From Ambrosia x helenae (lineage: Eukaryota; Streptophyta; Magnoliopsida; Asterales; Asteraceae), in the NCBI GenBank assembly GCA_030844895.1, contig CM061228.1, positions 39,753,463 through 39,817,462 on the forward strand: 64,000 nt of DNA, written 5' to 3'. Under the pieces are notes generated by a model. The model ran no database searches, was not told where the DNA came from, and saw nothing but the letters and a program-made list of their open reading frames with translations. How positions within the stretch are numbered: the first letter of the stretch is position 1; every line of letters begins with the position of its first letter. A program made the position numbers and the translations under genes. Below, one piece after another: positions 42,098 through 51,986 of this stretch.

Positions 42098-44333
42098 TTG
42101 AAAATCTGCAAAAACAAAACATGAAAATTCATTAAAAACGGACAAAATTCACAAAATTGAAATTTTGGTGTTTGGAAGTCCACCTTCGACCCTACGTAGG
42201 TTCGAATGTGAAAAATCCAGGGTTCGAATGTGGAAAACAAGATTCGAATGTGGAAAATTTTATTAAACGTGTACATTCAACCTTTAATCCACTTTCGCCC
42301 CTATGAACAAGTCTCCTTCGACCTAAAAAGCCACTTTCGACCCTTTTAGAATGGTCAAACTAGACTGTTCATATAACCAATTTTTCAAAAATCATTTTTG
42401 ACCATTTAAACATGTAATTTTCATTTGTTTGTCTGCTAACATGTCCGACTAAGCTTATTAAACAAACAATTGTGACAATTGTTTAGTTATTGACTGCTTT
42501 TCCCAATAATTTGGGTTTCACAGTTTTAAACAATCAATTGGACAATCTAATGTGTTTTAAACCCTGATTATGTTGTATTCTCCCCTAAAACAGTCAATGA
42601 CTAAATCCTAATCATGAATTATGTCAATAACAGTCTATAATAATCCAAATGATTCAGCTCTAGGGTTCAAACTTAATAATCAACAATCTGGCTTCATTCC
42701 TTGATGATTACCTGTGTTTATTAGATGAAAATGATCAGAAAAGGCTAAGGATCAAATGTATAAGGTCTAGATAAATCAAGCAACAAGGGTGTGTTATCTG
42801 AAAGATTTGAATTTTTATTTTTGAAATGAAGGTTCAAACGTGTAGACTGGTTTTTATAGGCTCCACATTCGACTGTTTTATCTGGGCGAAAGTGAGACTG
42901 TTTCCACATTCGACCCTAATGAAAGGCTCGAAAGTAAAAACAGGGTTCAAATGTGCAAAATACACATGAACACTCACATTCGACCGTTTAAAAAGCTCGA
43001 ATGTAAAGGAAAATTCCACATTCGACCCATCGAAGGGGCGAATGGAGATTGGAATTTTTGAACATTTTACCAAATCTCAAAATCGAATCCCGTTCAATCT
43101 TTTTCTTATCTTTAACGCATCCATCATTCATCATTTCACATTTAAAAGGTTACAAAACTCAAATGGTTCATCAAGTTTCAGAAAACGACCATCAAACACC
43201 ATCCGTTATCAAAAATAATACAGAAATGTAAAATCTTTTTGGTTTTTCTAAAATTTATGTTAAAACACACCTAAAATCTTTTTGAGTTTTTATAAATTTT
43301 GAACAAATGTAAAATGCTGGAATGTAAACATAAAGTAGGAAATGTTTTGTGATTTCCGGTAAGAGGATCATATCAGTTTTTGAGAAATTTGATCACACCG
43401 TTGATATTTAGTGTTTATTGTCATTAAAGTCAATGTGTGATCCAGCAATTGCTGATATTGTTATCCACATAAGCTCTCATATAGACTTTTATGCAGTGTT
43501 TGAAACGATTAACTATAGTATAAGCAAAATTGCTTGTGGTTCCCACGCACACGACATACTCCCGTATCAAGGAATAATTGCACAAAGACTTATTGTAACA
43601 CGTGATTATGCTTTTGTTATCTGTATTATTACAAGGTATTGGGGTGCACAGGTGTACAGGTCAGCAAATCAATGCTGCAAAGTAACGTATGCACTCTACC
43701 AGGTTAAGGGCTAATATGAATCATGATTTGCATCAATGATTAGATACGATGCATAAGATAATCTTTGATTATCGTCATACATGGAAAGTTCCTCAATTCG
43801 GTAACTTTAGGTTTTGGCATTAAAGCTCTTTTAGCAAGATACCCTGTCTGATCTAGGCCCGTAAAACCTTACGACAGAAGATCAGAAAGGCTATCCCCAG
43901 ATAACTAGTAACATAACGACCCGAAACCTTCGAGTTTTGTACAAATACCCTATCAAACGAAATTACGGTACTAAGACCATATGCCAATGAGGAGTTCATC
44001 CACATAACAATTCGTTTGATATGTGTGTATCTAACACGCAGTAATAGGTCCACGAAGCCCACTAGCACATCACATAGACTCAACACACGGCTTATATAAC
44101 ATTTCAAATCTTTAGCATGTGTCAGATCCCCACTGATGTACTATCATTTCCTCTTTTATTCTAGGGAAAACATTTTGGGTTTTTCTAATTTTTATGGCTT
44201 TTTGGATTTTTCAATGTTTGTGGGTTTTCTGAAAATCTAAAACTCCCCCTATAATGTAAAACATATTTTTGGGTTTTTGAATTTTTGAAAAACAGTAACA
44301 CTAAAAACTAAAAATGATAAACAGAGGTGATGA
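42098..44333 (-). other. E6 spacer between pol and third ORF
   Basis: Non-coding. It holds TTCGACC-type arrays (42170-42350, 42860-43045), polypurine-like tracts (42577-42591, 44240-44256) and the conserved post-pol block (about 43380-44130) that matches E4 15300-16100 in reverse and E5 27980-28400. Confidence 0.7.
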
Positions 44334-44836
44334 TCAGTCTTTTTTCTCTTTTATACTGTTAACTTTTAATAAAAACTCAAATCGAGATCTATCGAAAGCT
44401 TTGGTAAAAAGATCTGCACGTTGGTAATCAGTGTGGATTTTGACCATGTCAATCAACTCTTTGGCATAACAGTCTCGGATAAAGTGATATTTAATCCAAA
44501 TATGTTTAGCTTTTGAGTGACTGACCGTGTCTTTTGTTAATGCAATTGCGGCTTCGTTGTCACATTGAATAAGGGTTTTAAGAAATTGCAAACCGTAATC
44601 GACCATCTGTTGTTGAATCCACAGAACCTGTGAGTAACAACTTGAAGCTGACACATATTCTGCTTCACATGTGGATAGTGCGACTGCCGTCTGCTTCTTG
44701 CACTGCCAGGTCACGAGCCTGCTCCCCAAAAATTGACATCCAGCCGTTGTGGATTTGCTATCTTTGTCCCAACCGCCCTAATCTGCATCACTAAAAGCAA
44801 TTAGGTCAAAATTATCATCATTAGGGTACCATAGTC
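44334..44836 (-). pseudogene. E6 RNase H, C-terminal part
   Basis: It contains T-W-Q-C-K-K, S-T-C-E-A-E-Y, C-D-N-E-A-A-I, H-I-W-I-K-Y-H-F-I-R-D and A-D-L-F-T-K-A-F-D, almost identical to E4. D-A-D is followed by TAG (44778-44780) in place of Trp. The N-terminal part of RNase H continues at 51987 beyond E8; joining across the CTCTC duplication restores a colinear match, which confirms the insertion point. Confidence 0.9.
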
Positions 44837-44841
44837 CTCTC
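44837..44841. repeat. Target-site duplication of E8, left copy (CTCTC)
   Basis: It matches 51982-51986. Confidence 0.95.
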
Positions 44842-46362
44842 TGTAACACCCCAACCGATGGCGGAAACATCGGGATGTCACGTATTGATGATTGTTCAGT
44901 AGCTCATGGTGAATAATAAATTCCATTAAATGATTTAAATGAATTACATACAATTGTTCTAGAATTTGTACATCAAATCAACAAATACTAGCTACGCATC
45001 TCCAAGTATTAACTCAAATCTTCAAGCAAGTAAAACCTGAAACATGTTAAGTTGAAAATATTTTGGGTCAACAAAAGTTGGTGAGAATTACATAGGTTTT
45101 TGATAAATGAATAAAAATGTTGTGCAATTCATGTGTCATGTCAATCTAGTCCATATGTGAGAACATACTAGAAATAAATCGAGTGCATAACCAACCCTGG
45201 TGACTGTTATAATATGATACATCCCATACGCTCATGGTTCACTTGAATATGTTATACGATAACAAACACCCATGCTACCTTTGTAGGAGGCACGTATCCG
45301 GGTGGGATTGTTAGTCCAATAGATCTATCAATGTATACCGTCGGCTTGTACGGAGTTAATGATTATGCTAGAATGGTGCTTACTCTAATCATGCTCAAGA
45401 CATAATGCAACATAGAAAACACATAGACACATTGATGATTGAATTGCATAAATGATGTTGTAACATGTTTCACCCCAAAAATGGTGATAAACAGAAAAGG
45501 GGCTATGTAAAACTCACCTTGGTAAAATGTTATATCTTGAAAATAATGTGTTGCCCAAGTGTGTCAAGTATCACCCTATAAGAAGGTAATAAATATGTCT
45601 AAGTCTATCTAGTCTACAAATGTATATGTTCTAGGGCTTCGAATTGGGGATAATTGCTCGTTTGATTACTATTAAAAATATTCGCCAATTGAGAGAAATT
45701 TAGTAAATAAATAACCAAAACTCTTTTTATGAAAATTAAATTTAAGATGGTCACCATAATGTGTTTAAAGTATAAAAATAATTTTTATAAAATTATTTTC
45801 TTTAAAATAGAATATTAATTCTATTTATAACAATTTGTCAAAATTTAACTTTAATATTTAAAAATATTAAAATTAAAGAATTTTAAGTTTAAAATTTATA
45901 TTTCTGTTCTAAATATTCAGAAATAATTTGTATAAAATTTTGGTGCAAAAATACTAAAAATTGGATTTATTATGATTTAATTATGATTAAAACTAACAAA
46001 AATTGATTAAAAATATTAAATAAATGATTTTTCAGAAATAAAAATCATTTCTGAAAAGCTTAATGTTATAAAAACTCAGGATAATTTTTGTGGAAATTTA
46101 CAAAATCGTTTTGATATTTTTATGGATTTTTTTAACTATAATAGTATAAATTTGATTTAATTATTATAAATATTAAATAAATGAATTTCAGAAAAATAAA
46201 AGTTGTAAATAAAACTTTGACATCTGTTTTGTTAAAGATAATTTTTTTAGAATTTATAAGAAAGTTTTAATAATTAAAAATGAATTTACAAATTTAAATG
46301 TAATATATATATATATATAATTTGGTTTCAAAAAAAAAAAGAAATTAAAAGGAGTGGAAAAA

Positions 46363-46440
46363 GGGACGCCCAGCAGGAATCGAACCCGGGTGCCCTCAGT
46401 CACCAACAACGATCACAACCACTTGGCCAAGGCCTGTGGT
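46363..46440 (-). ncRNA. tRNA-like Pol III module 1 in E8 3' LTR
   Basis: On the minus strand, A-box TGGCCAAGTGG (46429-46419) and B-box GGTTCGATTCC (46386-46376) are separated by 32 nt and followed by a CCCTTTTTCC stretch. The B-box matches the consensus GGTTCGANTCC exactly. The T-arm stem is imperfect. It is probably a tRNA-derived or SINE-like piece rather than a tRNA gene. Confidence 0.55.
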
Positions 46441-46849
46441 TGTGATTAACCTTTGTTTGAATAATATAAATATACTGCATCGATCTAGTTTATCCCCAAA
46501 TCCATATTACGAGCCCTAGATTATTCAATCGTTCGAATCACACAATGTTAACCCAATTAATCATGGGGTAAACACTGAGTGTTGGCCGATCATTAAAACC
46601 CATACAATAATTTAGATGTTTGACGCGTAAATGGTCAATTGATTATCAATCAATTGATAATCAACGTATTGGTGAGTCAATCTAGGCCGGCAATCATGTA
46701 TTAGTGGTCAAAGATAACTAAACATGGCAAATTTATGATTTCAAAAAAAATAATTATGCATACTGCTGCTGTTGCTCGACGAAGGGAAGGGAAAAGAGGA
46801 GGGCAGTTTATGTATTTATATAAAACGGTCAGGAGTTAAAACAGATAAG

Positions 46850-46934
46850 GCTTGCAGCTCAGTTGGTTTGGTGATTGTGTTGGTTGGTGATTGGCGCGGG
46901 TTCGAAACCCGGGTGGAACACTCTTTTTTTTTTT
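46850..46934 (+). ncRNA. tRNA-like Pol III module 2 in E8 3' LTR
   Basis: On the plus strand, A-box-like CAGCTCAGTTGG (46855-46866) and B-box-like GGTTCGAAACC (46899-46909) are again separated by 32 nt. CGGG-TTCGAAA-CCCG forms a T-arm, and a run of 11 T (46924-46934) follows, a Pol III terminator. It points away from module 1. The two resemble each other between the boxes (GTTGGTGA-type core). Confidence 0.6.
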
Positions 46935-47257
46935 GATTAAACCGGAAATTAAAATGATGGAGGGGCTGGGCCGAGTTTTATGGGCTTGGCTGTTCTAAGA
47001 CTGGGCTGGGCTTCCAGAAATTACAAAAGGAAAAGGAAGGTGGGCTTGGGTTGTTTCTTGGGTTAAGGATGTTTTATCCAACTAGTTTTTCAACAATATT
47101 ATGTATAACTATTATTATCATTATACTTATGTATATATACATATATATATATAAATTGTGTGGTCGGGAAAATAAGACTTAGGCACGTTATGAATGATAA
47201 AAAAAATATACGTATTAAACTTTGAAAAATTTTTGCGATGTTACAGTCTCCCCTACT

Positions 47258-47738
47258 TTTAGGAACTTCGTCCCGAAGTTAAGAGAAACACTAGGTTCAC
47301 ATTTGGTCAACTACTGGAAACCTTGATAAAATTTCACACTACCTTAATGTACCTGTAAATTCATGATTACGTTCCGGACCGTAATTACCAATTTACCTTA
47401 CATTAGGGTTTTGCGTCCTTTTATGACTCTACCGATTGTTGAGCAGGTCTGATAGTCCCCACCAGTCGTTGAGGAGGTGGTAGGGCCTCTCCCGACTGTT
47501 GGAAAGACATGATGACCTCTACCAATCGTTAAGTAGATTGTTTGGTAGTCAACTATTTGTTGTACAAGTAAGCAAGTATAGATATAGCAATCAGTTCACA
47601 TTCAAACAAGCATGCACACAGATGTTATGATAATACTTGAATTTATTACTTGAAAATAAAAATGTCAATACATCGAATTAAAGGGAAAAATAGACATCAT
47701 TCAAATGGTAGGGTTTGCTGTTAAGTAGCTGGAGGGTT
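47258..47738 (-). other. E8 3' untranslated region
   Basis: 480 bp between the gag stop and the polypurine tract. It has four imperfect copies of a unit around accgattgttgagcaggt/ccaatcgttaagtagat at about 47430-47545. No pol remnant is recognisable. Confidence 0.5.
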
Positions 47739-48842
47739 TCAAGTGGGGTTATTTGGAGCATCAGGAGTGTTTGTAGCAGGGATTCGACAAGCATCTGCAA
47801 GATGCCCATACCTTTGACAATTGGTGCACTGTCGGCAGGGTACTTGAGTTGGGTGGTGATACTGGCAGGTGTCACACTTAGGTAGGTTCCCATTGTATTG
47901 TTTCTTGGTGGGTGGGGTAGTGGTGTCTATTGCAAAATTCCTGACCTTGTTCTTCCCGTTGGTTGAGGCCTCAGTTTTGATATCAACGGCAGGTTGGGGA
48001 GTATCCTTTTTCTTTTCCCCTTTACGAGTCAGGGTTCCTGCCTTCACATGGTTATCTGTTAGGGTGGCGGCCAAACGCTTTGCTTCTTCCAAAGTAGCAG
48101 GGTTCCTTCCCCACACCGTGTCTTGAATCTGCATCGGTAAGCCACCAATGTATTTTTCGATCGCAATGGGCAAAGGGGTGACTTTGTGGGGTAGCAGTAA
48201 GCTAAGTTCGTGAAAACGAGTGTTGTAAGCGAGGTTTTCCCCACTGTCTTGAGCAAGATCATGAAATTCATCTTCCAGCTTCTTAATTTCATTACGAGGA
48301 CAGAACTCTGCCTTCATAATGTCTTTAGCTTGATCCCAGGTTAAGGCTAGTGCAGCTTCGGCTCCGCGAGTGCGTTTTTCTTCATTCCACCAAGTGAGTG
48401 CTCGCTTATGAAGAACACTCATGGCATAACGGACCTTAAAGTTGTCGGGGCATTCACTGTTAATGAAGGTATTTTCAATACCCTCAAACCATTGTAGGAG
48501 TCCTGAAGCTCCTTCTTCTCCACTGAATTTTGGGGGATTGCAAGAATTAAAGTGCTTAAGGGTACAGGCTGGAAGTCCATTCCCGTTGTGGTGTCCATTT
48601 CCATTTCCATTCCCGTTGCCGTTGCCGTTCCCATTGCCGTTCAACTGGATGACTTGAGCTAGTAAGTTGGGAACCAGAGTTGCGATTTGCTGCGCCATTT
48701 GTTGAGAAATGATTGCAGCCAGTTGGGCATCGACACCATTGTTGTTGTTGTTGTGGTTAGTATCGTGGTTGTGGTTGTGATTGCTACTTCCTTCATCATG
48801 ATTTTCACCACTGTTAAGACGAGCACTGCGACGTGGAGGCAT
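47739..48842 (-). CDS. gag: E8 gag (Gypsy type), intact, 367 aa
   Basis: ATG 48842 (M-P-P-R-R-S-A-R). The N-terminus is rich in His/Asn, then comes an (N-G)n run (about residues 69-89) encoded by a repeat. The Retrotrans_gag core follows: F-x-G-E-E-G-A-S-G-L-L-Q-W-F, A-L-T-W-W-N-E, M-K-A-E-F-C-P-R, E-F-H-D-L. Near the C-terminus are a CxxC/H cluster and a knuckle C-T-N-C-Q-R-Y-G-H-L-A-D-A-C. This matches the gag of chromovirus-like Gypsy elements, where pol would follow; here a stop comes at 47739 and the polypurine tract about 480 nt later. The intact frame implies recent use, with capsid provided and enzymes borrowed. Confidence 0.9.
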   Translation of the reverse strand: MPPRRSARLNSGENHDEGSSNHNHNHDTNHNNNNNGVDAQLAAIISQQMAQQIATLVPNLLAQVIQLNGNGNGNGNGNGNGNGHHNGNGLPACTLKHFNSCNPPKFSGEEGASGLLQWFEGIENTFINSECPDNFKVRYAMSVLHKRALTWWNEEKRTRGAEAALALTWDQAKDIMKAEFCPRNEIKKLEDEFHDLAQDSGENLAYNTRFHELSLLLPHKVTPLPIAIEKYIGGLPMQIQDTVWGRNPATLEEAKRLAATLTDNHVKAGTLTRKGEKKKDTPQPAVDIKTEASTNGKNKVRNFAIDTTTPPTKKQYNGNLPKCDTCQYHHPTQVPCRQCTNCQRYGHLADACRIPATNTPDAPNNPT

Positions 48843-49348
48843 GATCTGTAAGAGACACGGTGAAATGAATGAGATTATATAGGAGTGTAATCATTTATTC
48901 ATTAAAACGAATAAACGAAAACGTTGACTTATCAAAGATTCTAAATTCTAATAACATATGAAGATGTGCTTTAGCCTATAAGTGAACACTCATCCCGAGA
49001 ATTCCCAGGTAGGCATCCGGGTCCCTCGTCTGATTGGGATATATGCGCAATGCCAGCCTAGACAGAAGACTCAGAATACAGGCGTTCACCCTTCCAGATT
49101 GCACGTGTTCGTTATTAAAATCTAGAACTTTGACGAGATCTCAAGGTGGTTCAGGTTAAACCTGAGGATTTTGCCTTATTAGTCTAAGAGTGAATCCAGT
49201 GATGGAGAGCAACCTTCTTGTAGGGATGATAGTAGAGATAAGAAGTTGGAGGGAGATAGAGTGTAGCAAGTAAAAGGAGCAAGTACTGATTAAATCCTAT
49301 GGTTATAAACTAGATTATTTTTCTAATAACCTAATTCCCTATAACCAT
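48843..49348 (-). other. E8 leader
   Basis: Non-coding 0.5 kb between primer site and gag ATG. I see nothing further of note. Confidence 0.5.
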
Positions 49349-49361
49349 GGCTCTGATACCA
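49349..49361 (-). other. E8 primer-binding site (initiator tRNA-Met)
   Basis: On the minus strand TGGTATCAGAGCC starts three bases after the 5' LTR end. This fixes the orientation of E8. Confidence 0.95.
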
Positions 49362-50890
49362 ATCTGTAACACCCCAACCGATGGCGGAAACATCGGGATG
49401 TCACGTATTGATGATTGTTCAGTAGCTCATGGTGAATAATAAATTCCATTAAATGATTTAAATGAATTACATACAATTGTTCTAGAATTTGTACATCAAA
49501 TCAACAAATACTAGCTACGCATCTCCAAGTATTAACTCAAATCTTCAAGCAAGTAAAACCTGAAACATGTTAAGTTGAAAATATTTTGGGTCAACAAAAG
49601 TTGGTGAGAATTACATAGGTTTTTGATAAATGAATAAAAATGTTGTGCAATTCATGTGTCATGTCAATCTAGTTCATATGTGAGAACATACTAGAAATAA
49701 ATCGAGTGCATAACCAACCCTGGTGACTGTTATAATATGATACATCCCATACGCTCATGGTTCACTTGAATATGTTATACGATAACAAACACCCACGCTA
49801 CCTTTGTAGGAGGCACGTATCCGGGTGGGATTGTCAGTCCAATAGATCTATCAATGTATACCGTCGGCTTGTACGGAGTTAATGATTATGCTAGAATGGT
49901 GCTTACTCTAATCATGCTCAAGACATAATGCAACATAGAAAACACATAGACACATTGATGATTGAATTGCATAAATGATGTTGTAACATGTTTCACCCCA
50001 AAAATGGTGATAAACAGAAAAGGGGCTATGTAAAACTCACCTTGGTAAAATGTTATATCTTGAAAATAATGTGTTGCCCAAGTGTGTCAAGTATCACCCT
50101 ATAAGAAGGTAATAAATATGTCTAAGTCTATCTAGTCTACAAATGTATATGTTCTAGGGCTTCGAATTGGGGATAATTGCTCGTTTGATTACTATTAAAA
50201 ATATTCGCCAATTGAGAGAAATTTAGTAAATAAATAACCAAAACTCTTTTTATGAAAATTAAATTTAAGATGGTCACAATAATGTGTTTAAAGTATAAAA
50301 ATAATTTTTATAAAATTATTTTCTTTAAAATAGAATATTAATTCTATTTATAACAATTTGTCAAAATTTAACTTTAATATTTAAAAATATTAAAATTAAA
50401 AAAATTTAAGTTTAAAATTTATATTTCTGTTCTAAATATTCAGAAATAATTTGTATAAAATTTTGGTGCAAAAATACTAAAAATTGGATTTATTATGATT
50501 TAATTATGATTAAAACTAACAAAAACTGATTAAAAATATTAAATAAAAGATTTTTCAGAAATAAAAATCATTTCTGAAAAGCTTAATGTTATAAAAACTC
50601 GGGATAATTTTTGTGGAAATTTACAAAATCGTTTTGATATTTTTATGGATTTTTATAACTATAATAGTATAAATTTGATTTAATTATTATAAATATTAAA
50701 TAAATGAATTTCAGAAAAATAAAAGTTGTAAATAAAACTTTGACATCTGTTTTATTAAAGATATTTTTTTTAGAATTTATAAGAAAGTTTTAATAATTAA
50801 AAATGAATTTACAAATTTAAATGTAATATATATATATATATATATATAATTTGGTTTCAAAAAAAAAAGAAATTAAAAGGAGTGGAAAAA

Positions 50891-50970
50891 GGGACGCCCA
50901 ACAGGAATCGAACCCGGGTGCCCTCAGTCACCAACAACGATCACAACCACTTGGCCAAGGCCTGTGGTTG
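50891..50970 (-). ncRNA. tRNA-like Pol III module 1 in E8 5' LTR
   Basis: Copy of 46363-46440 with the same A- and B-boxes; one visible change (cccagcagg to cccaacagg) lies outside the boxes. Confidence 0.55.
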
Positions 50971-51578
50971 TGATTAACCTTTGTTTGAATAATATAAATA
51001 TACTGCATCGATCTAGTTTATCCCCAAATCCATATTACGAGCCCTAGATTATTCAATCGTTCGAATCACACAATGTTAACCCAATTAATCATGGGTAAAC
51101 ACTGAGTGTTGGCCGATCATTAAAACCCATACAATAATTTAGACTTACAAACACGTCGTGTACTCGAATTGATCGTTCAAGGCTCGGGTCAAAGAAACGA
51201 ATTGAAATCCAAGAACAGAGGTTAGTTAAAAGAAATTGATAGTTGAGAGAGATTGAGTGGCGAGTTGTGAAGGTTTGGAGCTGTTCAATTTATAGGGATG
51301 GGGTCTGGTTCGTTAAATTGGAAGGTTTGACCTCGATTTAATGTTTGACGCGTAAATGGTCAATTGATTATCAATCAATTGATAATCAACGTATTGGTGA
51401 GTCAATCTAGGCCGACAATCATGTATTAGTGGTCAAAGATAACTAAACATGGCAAATTTATGATTTCAAAAAAAATAATTATGCATACTGCTGCTGTTGC
51501 TCGACGAAGGGAAGGGAAAAGAGGAGGGCAGTTTATGTATTTATATAAAACGGTCAGGAGTTAAAACAGATAAGGCTT

Positions 51579-51661
51579 GCAGCTCAGTTGGTTTGGTGAT
51601 GGTGTTGGTTGGTGATTGGCGCGGGTTCGAAACCCGGGTGGAACACTCTTTTTTTTTTTTT
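51579..51661 (+). ncRNA. tRNA-like Pol III module 2 in E8 5' LTR
   Basis: Copy of 46850-46934 with identical boxes, one change between them (gtgattgtg to gtgatggtg) and an equally long T run. Confidence 0.6.
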
Positions 51662-51855
51662 GATTAAACCGGAAATTAAAATGAGGGAGGGGCTGGGCCG
51701 AGTTTTATGGGCTTGGCTGTTCTAAGACTGGGCTGGGCTTCCAGAAATTACAAAAGGAAAAAGGAAGGTGGGCTTGGGTTGTTTCTTGGGTTAAGGATGT
51801 TTTATCCAACTAGTTTTTCAACAATATTATGTATAACTATTATTATCATTATACT

Positions 51856-51888
<33 letters not shown>

Positions 51889-51981
51889 AAATTGTGTGGT
51901 CGGGAAAATAAGACTTAGGCACGTTATGAATGATAAAAAAAATATACGTATTAAACTTTGAAAATTTTTTGCGATGTTACA

Positions 51982-51986
51982 CTCTC
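51982..51986. repeat. Target-site duplication of E8, right copy (CTCTC)
   Basis: It matches 44837-44841. Confidence 0.95.

Larger units (their letters stand above)
44842..47245 (-). repeat. E8 3' LTR (2404 bp)
   Basis: On the minus strand this is the downstream LTR. It carries two tRNA-like modules (46363-46440, 46850-46934), (AT)n near 46300-46320 and 47120-47150, and lacks 198 bp present in the 5' LTR (51143-51340), including a TATAAA box. The breakpoint sits in a short direct repeat (ttta). Confidence 0.9.
44842..51981 (-). mobile_element. E8, gag-only Ty3/Gypsy-type element with giant LTRs (TR-GAG type)
   Basis: The LTRs are 2404 bp (44842-47245) and 2617 bp (49365-51981), both with perfect TGTAACA...TGTTACA ends, flanked by CTCTC. 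The 2.1-kb interior has an initiator-Met primer site, a single intact gag and a polypurine tract (GTAGGGGAGAC, 47246-47257, minus). There is no protease, RT, RNase H or integrase, so it must move in trans. The LTRs differ by about 20 bases by eye plus a 198-bp gap: a recent insertion. Confidence 0.9.
49365..51981 (-). repeat. E8 5' LTR (2617 bp)
   Basis: It holds the same two tRNA-like modules (50891-50970 minus, 51579-51660 plus), (AT)n tracts, TATATAAAT on the minus strand near 51540 and, within the 198 bp absent from the other LTR, a second TATA candidate (CCCTATAAATTG, minus, about 51285-51297). Confidence 0.9.

Noticed and set aside
46363..46440. A functional tRNA gene in the E8 LTR
   Set aside because: A- and B-boxes are present but acceptor and T stems do not pair properly and no anticodon arm is clear. 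Called a tRNA-like module instead.
44842..51981. E8 as an artefactual assembly duplication of 2.4 kb
   Set aside because: Terminal inverted TGTAACA/TGTTACA, primer site, polypurine tract, gag and CTCTC duplication all fit a real LTR element, and the two copies differ at about 20 positions and by a 198-bp gap.
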